A DNA stretch of 64,000 bases from Phymorhynchus buccinoides (Eukaryota > Mollusca > Gastropoda > Neogastropoda > Raphitomidae), in contig CM065704.1 of assembly GCA_017654935.2 (NCBI GenBank), forward strand, positions 16,750,661-16,814,660, in the 5' to 3' direction. Under the pieces are notes generated by a model. The model ran no database searches and was not told the origin of the DNA. It worked only from the letters and a program-made list of their open reading frames with translations. Position 1 is the first letter of the stretch; every line of letters begins with the position of its first letter. Positions 14,001-22,752 of the stretch are shown in pieces. The position numbers and the translations under genes are program-made.

Positions 14001-17000
14001 CGGTCCTCCTCCAAGCTCCTGCCAGGACTTCTCGAGTCCCTCAGTCGGTCGTGTTTCTGATTCTTACCTTATTGAGAGTTTTATGTGAACCCCTGGCTAC
14101 AATTAGCTTCAAGCTTCTCACTCTCTGAACCGGTTTTTTTTTTTTCTGGTAGCTTCAGCCAGAAGGATCGGCGGTCTTCATGCTCTCAGCGTCCTGGCCT
14201 GCGTCATAGAGTTCTCGGATGAGTACTCTTCGGTCACCTTGATCTTTCTACCAGAATTCGGGGCTTAGAATCAGCTAGGCGGCGTTCCCTCGCCTCTGGT
14301 TCGCATCTCCATCTTTCGTTCCGTCCTCGGCCCCGACGGTTCGGACCGTTTTCTCTGTCCGGTCGGGGCCTTCGGGGCCTTCGGGCTTCTCCTTTCCGGA
14401 ACTAAGCTTCTCTAAGCTTTTGGAGGTCGCGCGACACGTTCCTTCAGCTCGACCTCCGAGACATCGAGGCCGGGAACGAAGGCGACGCTTTCTCTATCAG
14501 GAAAGTTTTGGTCTCCCGGGAAGATAGTTGTTGCCCAGACCGCCGTCTCCGTCTAGACCGTCAGTACGGAGACAAGCTCCCAACGACTCCCCCTATGGTA
14601 CTTTAGTGGGTATATCATTGCAATGATGTTTTGGGGCAATATTTGGAGCAGGCCTTTTACCTTCCCTTTCTAAAGCCACATATAGGCTAAAGGAGTAAAA
14701 GGGGTTACTCGGGGCTTTTTGGGAAGGGGGTCTAGTGGAATTACCACTTTTTTAAACCCCCTAAGGGAAAAAGCGCCCAGGTCTCGCTCTCACGCGTTGG
14801 GTTGGGGTACTGAAGCATCTACCCTCCTCCGCTTTGGTAATCTGCAGTTGTTTCAGGTGTTGGTACAGTATGGTTAAAGTAGATTGGTGGATTTTTATTA
14901 ATCCCTACTATCTATTTAACTTAATACTTACCAACACCTGAAACAAACGAGGTACCCTCCCTTGTATCCTCCCTCACTAATAAAGATGCTTCCTGTAAAA
15001 TTTTTGTAATGGCGGAAGTAGGCGCTCATTGGCCTAGCCACTGCTAGACCGGTAAGGGGGATCACTCCCGCCCCCATCCGGCTAGGGGTCAAGGCCAGAT
15101 GCCTACTTTCGTTTTTCTATATGCTATGGTATAGCTCCAGGTCGCTTAACGCTAATGCAGTTGTTTCAGGTGTTGGTAAGTATTAAGTTAAATAGATAGT
15201 AGGGATTAATAAAAATCCACCAGTTTGTCAGAAGAGGAACGGAGAGACCTGGAGGGTGAGTACAGGTGAACGAGATAAGAGAGGTAGGCAGTACCAGATG
15301 AATGGACAGCATTGAAACAGAGGACTAGAAAGGATAAGTTTGTCAGAAGAGGAACGGAGAGACCTGGAGGGTGAGTACAGGTGAACGAGATAAGAGAGGT
15401 AGGCAGGACCAGATGAATGGACAGCATTGAAACAGAGGACTAGAAAGGATAAGTTTGTCAGAAGAGGAACGGAGAGACCTGGAGGGTGAGTACAGGTGAA
15501 CGAGATAAGAGAGGTAGGCAGTACCAGATGAATGGACAGCATTGAAACAGAGGACTAGAAAGGATCAGTTTGTCAGAAGAGGAACGGAGAGACCTGGAGG
15601 GTGAGTACAGGTGAACGAGATAAGAGAGGTAGGCAGGACCAGATGAATGGACAGCATTGAAACAGAGGTGAACGAGATAAGAGAGGTAGGCAGGACCAGA
15701 TGAATGGACAGCATTGAAACAGAGGACTAGAAAGGATAAGTTTGTCAGAAGAGGAACGGAGAGACCTGGAGGGTGAGTACAGGTGAACGAGATCAGAGAG
15801 GTAGGCAGGACCAGATGAATGGACAGCATTGAAACAGAGGACTAGAAAGGATCAGTTTGTCAGAAGAGGAACGGAGAGACCTGGAGGGTGAGTACAGGTG
15901 AACGAGATCAGAGAGGTAGGCAGGACCAGATGAATGGACAGCATTGAAACAGAGGACTAGAAAGGATAAGTTTGTCAGAAGAGGAACGGAGAGACCTGGA
16001 GGGTGAGTACAGGTGAACGAGATCAGAGAGGTAGGCAGGACCAGATGAATGGACAGCATTGAAACAGAGGACTAGAAAGGATAAGTTTGTCAGAAGAGGA
16101 ACGGAGAGACCTGGAGGGTGAGTACAGGTGAACGAGATCAGAGAGGTAGGCAGGACCAGATGAATGGACAGCATTGAAACAGAGGACTAGAAAGGATCAG
16201 TTTGTCAGAAGAGGAACGGAGAGACCTGGAGGGTGAGTACAGGTGAACGAGATCAGAGAGGTAGGCAGGACCAGATGAATGGACAGCATTGAAACAGAGG
16301 ACTAGAAAGGATCAGTTTGTCAGAAGAGGAACGGAGAGACCTGGAGGGTGAGTACAGGTGAACGAGATCAGAGAGGTAGGCAGGACCAGATGAATGGACA
16401 GCATTGAAACAGAGGACTAGAAAGGATAAGTTTGTCAGAAGAGGAACGGAGAGACCTGGAGGGTGAGTACAGGTGAACGAGATCAGAGAGGTAGGCAGGA
16501 CCAGATGAATGGACAGCATTGAAACAGAGGACTAGAAAGGATAAGTTTGTCAGAAGAGGAACGGAGAGACCTGGAGGGTGAGTACAGGTGAACGAGATCA
16601 GAGAGGTAGGCAGGACCAGATGAATGGACAGCATTGAAACAGAGGACTAGAAAGGATAAGTTTGTCAGAAGAGGAACGGAGAGACCTGGAGGGTGAGTAC
16701 AGGTGAACGAGATCAGAGAGGTAGGCAGGACCAGATGAATGGACAGCATTGAAACAGAGGACTAGAAAGGATAAGTTTGTCAGAAGAGGAACGGAGAGAC
16801 CTGGAGGGTGAGTACAGGTGAACGAGATCAGAGAGGTAGGCAGGACCAGATGAATGGACAGCATTGAAACAGAGGACTAGAAAGGATCAGTTTGTCAGAA
16901 GAGGAACGGAGAGACCTGGAGGGTGAGTACAGGTGAACGAGATAAGAGAGGTAGGCAGGACCAGATGAATGGACAGCATTGAAACAGAGGACTAGAAAGG

Positions 17001-20000
17001 ATCAGTTTGTCAGAAGAGGAACGGAGAGACCTGGAGGGTGAGTACAGGTGAACGAGATAAGAGAGGTAGGCAGGACCAGATGAATGGACAGCATTGAAAC
17101 AGAGGACTAGAAAGGATCAGTTTGTCAGAAGAGGAACGGAGAGACCTGGAGGGTGAGTACAGGTGAACGAGATAAGAGAGGTAGGCAGGACCAGATGAAT
17201 GGACAGCATTGAAACAGAGGACTAGAAAGGATCAGTTTGTCAGAAGAGGAACGGAGAGACCTGGAGGGTGAGTACAGGTGAACGAGATCAGAGAGGTAGG
17301 CAGGACCAGATGAATGGACAGCATTGAAACAGAGGACTAGAAAGGATCAGTTTGTCAGAAGAGGAACGGAGAGACCTGGAGGGTGAGTACAGGTGAACGA
17401 GATCAGAGAGGTAGGCAGGACCAGATGAATGGACAGCATTGAAACAGAGGACTAGAAAGGATAAGTTTGTCAGAAGAGGAACGGAGAGACCTGGAGGGTG
17501 AGTACAGGTGAACGAGATCAGAGAGGTAGGCAGGACCAGATGAATGGACAGCATTGAAACAGAGGACTAGAAAGGATCAGTTTGTCAGAAGAGGAACGGA
17601 GAGACCTGGAGGGTGAGTACAGGTGAACGAGATCAGAGAGGTAGGCAGGACCAGATGAATGGACAGCATTGAAACAGAGGACTAGAAAGGATCAGTTTGT
17701 CAGAAGAGGAACGGAGAGACCTGGAGGGTGAGTACAGGTGAACGAGATCAGAGAGGTAGGCAGGACCAGATGAATGGACAGCATTGAAACAGAGGACTAG
17801 AAAGGATAAGTTTGTCAGAAGAGGAACGGAGAGACCTGGAGGGTGAGTACAGGTGAACGAGATCAGAGAGGTAGGCAGGACCAGATGAATGGACAGCATT
17901 GAAACAGAGGACTAGAAAGGATAAGTTTGTCAGAAGAGGAACGGAGAGACCTGGAGGGTGAGTACAGGTGAACGAGATCAGAGAGGTAGGCAGGACCAGA
18001 TGAATGGACAGCATTGAAACAGAGGACTAGAAAGGATCAGTTTGTCAGAAGAGGAACGGAGAGACCTGGAGGGTGAGTACAGGTGAACGAGATCAGAGAG
18101 GTAGGCAGGACCAGATGAATGGACAGCATTGAAACAGAGGACTAGAAAGGATCAGTTTGTCAGAAGAGGAACGGAGAGACCTGGAGGGTGAGTACAGGTG
18201 AACGAGATCAGAGAGGTAGGCAGGACCAGATGAATGGACAGCATTGAAACAGAGGACTAGAAAGGATCAGTTTGTCAGAAGAGGAACGGAGAGACCTGGA
18301 GGGTGAGTACAGGTGAACGAGATCAGAGAGGTAGGCAGGACCAGATGAATGGACAGCATTGAAACAGAGGACTAGAAAGGATCAGTTTGTCAGAAGAGGA
18401 ACGGAGAGACCTGGAGGGTGAGTACAGGTGAACGAGATCAGAGAGGTAGGCAGGACCAGATGAATGGACAGCATTGAAACAGAGGACTAGAAAGGATCAG
18501 TTTGTCAGAAGAGGAACGGAGAGACCTGGAGGGTGAGTACAGGTGAACGAGATCAGAGAGGTAGGCAGGACCAGATGAATGGACAGCATTGAAACAGAGG
18601 ACTAGAAAGGATCAGTTTGTCAGAAGAGGAACGGAGAGACCTGGAGGGTGAGTACAGGTGAACGAGATCAGAGAGGTAGGCAGGACCAGATGAATGGACA
18701 GCATTGAAACAGAGGACTAGAAAGGATAAGTTTGTCAGAAGAGGAACGGAGAGACCTGGAGGGTGAGTACAGGTGAACGAGATCAGAGAGGTAGGCAGGA
18801 CCAGATGAATGGACAGCATTGAAACAGAGGACTAGAAAGGATAAGTTTGTCAGAAGAGGAACGGAGAGACCTGGAGGGTGAGTACAGGTGAACGAGATCA
18901 GAGAGGTAGGCAGGACCAGATGAATGGACAGCATTGAAACAGAGGACTAGAAAGGATCAGTTTGTCAGAAGAGGAACGGAGAGACCTGGAGGGTGAGTAC
19001 AGGTGAACGAGATCAGAGAGGTAGGCAGGACCAGATGAATGGACAGCATTGAAACAGAGGACTAGAAAGGATCAGTTTGTCAGAAGAGGAACGGAGAGAC
19101 CTGGAGGGTGAGTACAGGTGAACGAGATAAGAGAGGTAGGCAGGACCAGATGAATGGACAGCATTGAAACAGAGGACTAGAAAGGATCAGTTTGTCAGAA
19201 GAGGAACGGAGAGACCTGGAGGGTGAGTACAGGTGAACGAGATCAGAGAGGTAGGCAGGACCAGATGAATGGACAGCATTGAAACAGAGGACTAGAAAGG
19301 ATCAGTTTGTCAGAAGAGGAACGGAGAGACCTGGAGGGTGAGTACAGGTGAACGAGATCAGAGAGGTAGGCAGGACCAGATGAATGGACAGCATTGAAAC
19401 AGAGGACTAGAAAGGATCAGTTTGTCAGAAGAGGAACGGAGAGACCTGGAGGGTGAGTACAGGTGAACGAGATCAGAGAGGTAGGCAGGACCAGATGAAT
19501 GGACAGCATTGAAACAGAGGACTAGAAAGGATCAGTTTGTCAGAAGAGGAACGGAGAGACCTGGAGGGTGAGTACAGGTGAACGAGATCAGAGAGGTAGG
19601 CAGGACCAGATGAATGGACAGCATTGAAACAGAGGACTAGAAAGGATAAGTTTGTCAGAAGAGGAACGGAGAGACCTGGAGGGTGAGTACAGGTGAACGA
19701 GATCAGAGAGGTAGGCAGGACCAGATGAATGGACAGCATTGAAACAGAGGACTAGAAAGGATCAGTTTGTCAGAAGAGGAACGGAGAGACCTGGAGGGTG
19801 AGTACAGGTGAACGAGATCAGAGAGGTAGGCAGGACCAGATGAATGGACAGCATTGAAACAGAGGACTAGAAAGGATAAGTTTGTCAGAAGAGGAACGGA
19901 GAGACCTGGAGGGTGAGTACAGGTGAACGAGATCAGAGAGGTAGGCAGGACCAGATGAATGGACAGCATTGAAACAGAGGACTAGAAAGGATCAGTTTGT

Positions 20001-22263
20001 CAGAAGAGGAACGGAGAGACCTGGAGGGTGAGTACAGGTGAACGAGATCAGAGAGGTAGGCAGGACCAGATGAATGGACAGCACTGAAACAGAGGACTAG
20101 AAAGGATCAGTTTGTCAGAAGAGGAACGGAGAGACCTGGAGGGTGAGTACAGGTGAACGAGATCAGAGAGGTAGGCAGGACCAGATGAATGGACAGCACT
20201 GAAACAGAGGACTAGAAAGGATCAGTTTGTCAGAAGAGGAACGGAGAGACCTGGAGGGTGAGTACAGGTGAACGAGATAAGAGAGGTAGGCAGGACCAGA
20301 TGAATGGACAGCACTGAAACAGAGGACTAGAAAGGATAAGTTTGTCAGAAGAGGAACGGAGAGACCTGGAGGGTGAGTACAGGTGAACGAGATAAGAGAG
20401 GTAGGCAGGACCAGATGAATGGACAGCATTGAAACAGAGGACTAGAAAGGATCAGTTTGTCAGAAGAGGAACGGAGAGACCTGGAGGGTGAGTACAGGTG
20501 AACGAGATCAGAGAGGTAGGCAGTACCAGATGAATGGACAGCATTGAAACAGAGGACTAGAAAGGATCAGTTTGTCAGAAGAGGAACGGAGAGACCTGGA
20601 GGGTGAGTACAGATGAACGAGATAAGAGAGGTAGGCAGGACCAGATGAATGGACAGCATTGAAACAGAGGCAAGCAATTTTAATACATTCGCCACAAGAC
20701 AACACAAGACAAAGGGAATGATAAAAAACAACAACATGAATTTGCACGCACCTGTAATGTCTCCTCGTCTACTAGTGCAAGGCAGCACAAACACAAAAGC
20801 AATTCACAATAGCAACAATAGCGCCTTAGGCACTCATTTCATATTCACATCTGGTGTTTTTACAAAGCATCAAGCATATTCTTTTTAAGTGCTTTTTTAA
20901 CCCTCTTGTGCCTGACACTCTGTGCTCTCTATCACGTCTGAAATCCTAGCCCAAGGGACGTCACTCCGTACAAAAGGGGGGGTAGCATCCGAAAAATAAT
21001 AAAATGAAATATACCCTAGCAGATTTTGTGTGTATTTTTGTTTTGAATGTGTTGCCGAGATGTCTGTCTGACTTGCAAAATGAATTTCAAGATGTTATGG
21101 GGATGCATGGCTCCACAAAAAAAATCAAAATACCAAAGTGTATTCGCAAACTGCATTCACTAGTCATTCACTGCCTACTTTTGCAGACTGGTGAAGCCTA
21201 AGACGACTGAAATGGAAATGTAGATCAAAATCATCCACTTACCCTTTCACTTCACGATCTTATAATTCCTATCTTTCACAAAAAAAGGAATTTTCATCGC
21301 TGTCATCACTCAGTGGATGCAATAACGATTCATCATCCATGATGTAAAAGTCGGGAAAATGCCGATGTCGGTAACAAGACTTCAAAAATTCGCATCGATC
21401 GAATAAAAACAAGCTCGCTGCCGAAATAGGTCAGAATACACTCCTTACTCATCACTTCGCGATCTCATAAGTCCTATCTATCACGAAAATACGACTATTC
21501 ATTGCTTTCCCCAGTCAATGGACGCCATAACTATTCGTCATCCATATTGGAAAAATCGCGAAAATGCCGAAGTCGGTCACTAATTTTCAAAAATTCATAT
21601 CTTTCAAACCAATCGGCCTAGAAGCCATTGCAAGCAACAGGACGGAAGTGTAATCTATAGCGAAAGCGAGGCTGAAGCGCTCACATGACTGCCATGTGAT
21701 AGAAACAAAATGGAAGCGCCCAAACCGGCCACGTGGAATCCGTACATTCCCGAACGTTCTCGGCATTTCCTATCCAATTTTTTTCTGAACGTTCCCGAAC
21801 GTTCACTGCATAAGAGAGTTAAACGTTTGTTTTGAAGGACACGATTTTAGAGAAAAAGACATTATTCCATGCTGTGCCCCCTGAGTAAGCAAAACTAGAT
21901 TTATAAACATTATTTCGTGTCTGGGGAAAGAAAGCTTGTGGGTGTGTCTATTTGGGTTAATAGCAAAAGTCTTGATAATTTGTGGGGGAGCGACTCCATT
22001 TACCACACTAAACATGCAGAGGCATTTGTTGAAGAGAAGTCTGTCTTTTAGTGGCAAAATGTTTAATTTATTGTAATCATTAGCTGTTAGGGTGCTGGAT
22101 TTCATCAGTACCAGTTTCACAGCTCGTGTGTGTAACCGACTTATATGCTTTAGATTAGCTTCACTAGTACTGTCCCAAAGGGTTGATGAGTAATTAATGT
22201 GAGCATGGAAAAATATTCATCACACCTGTGTGTGTGTGTGTGTGTGTGTGTGAGTGTGTGTGT

Positions 22264-22300
<37 letters not shown>

Positions 22301-22721
22301 TGTGTGAGTGTGTGTGTGTGTGTGAGTGTGAGTGTGTGTGTGTGTGTGAGTGTGAGTGTGTGTGTGTGTGAGTGTGAGTGTGTGTGTGTGTGTGTGTGTG
22401 CTTGCTCTTGTATGTGGGCACACCTCTTTCTTATATGCTGTGTGGCGTTATTATTACTTTTGCAACTTGATCAATAGTATTATTAGGTATTAGGTATTAG
22501 GTACTTTATAGTCACAGAGGCGTCTCTGTGAAATTCGGGTTGCTCCCACCTGGAGAGCGCGTCGCTGCCAGAGGCGCGCCACCCAATTGTTTTTTTTGTG
22601 TGGTTGTTTTTTGCATGCGATTTTTGTCACTGATGAGGGGGGGGGGGGGGGTAAATTTTGACCAAATGACAACTTTTTTGTTGCCACTGGGTTTAACGTA
22701 TGCTAGGTGCATGGGCACACG

Positions 22722-22752
<31 letters not shown>

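Larger units (their letters stand above)
11758..15220 (+). mobile_element. DIRS-like tyrosine-recombinase retroelement, shortened, 3.46 kb
   Basis: The element sits inside the 115-bp array with a CA dinucleotide at each edge (11756-11757 and 15221-15222). The ends carry an inverted repeat of about 175 bases (11778-11955 and about 15005-15177). Outside it are unlike extensions of 20 and 43 bases. Positions 14843-14946 are the reverse complement of the left end joined to that of the right end, which is the internal complementary region typical of DIRS elements. Degenerate tyrosine recombinase blocks remain (13867-14606). The 2 kb or so upstream is too short for the usual gag, reverse transcriptase and RNase H set, and none was recognised, so this looks like a deleted, non-autonomous copy. 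Confidence 0.88.
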
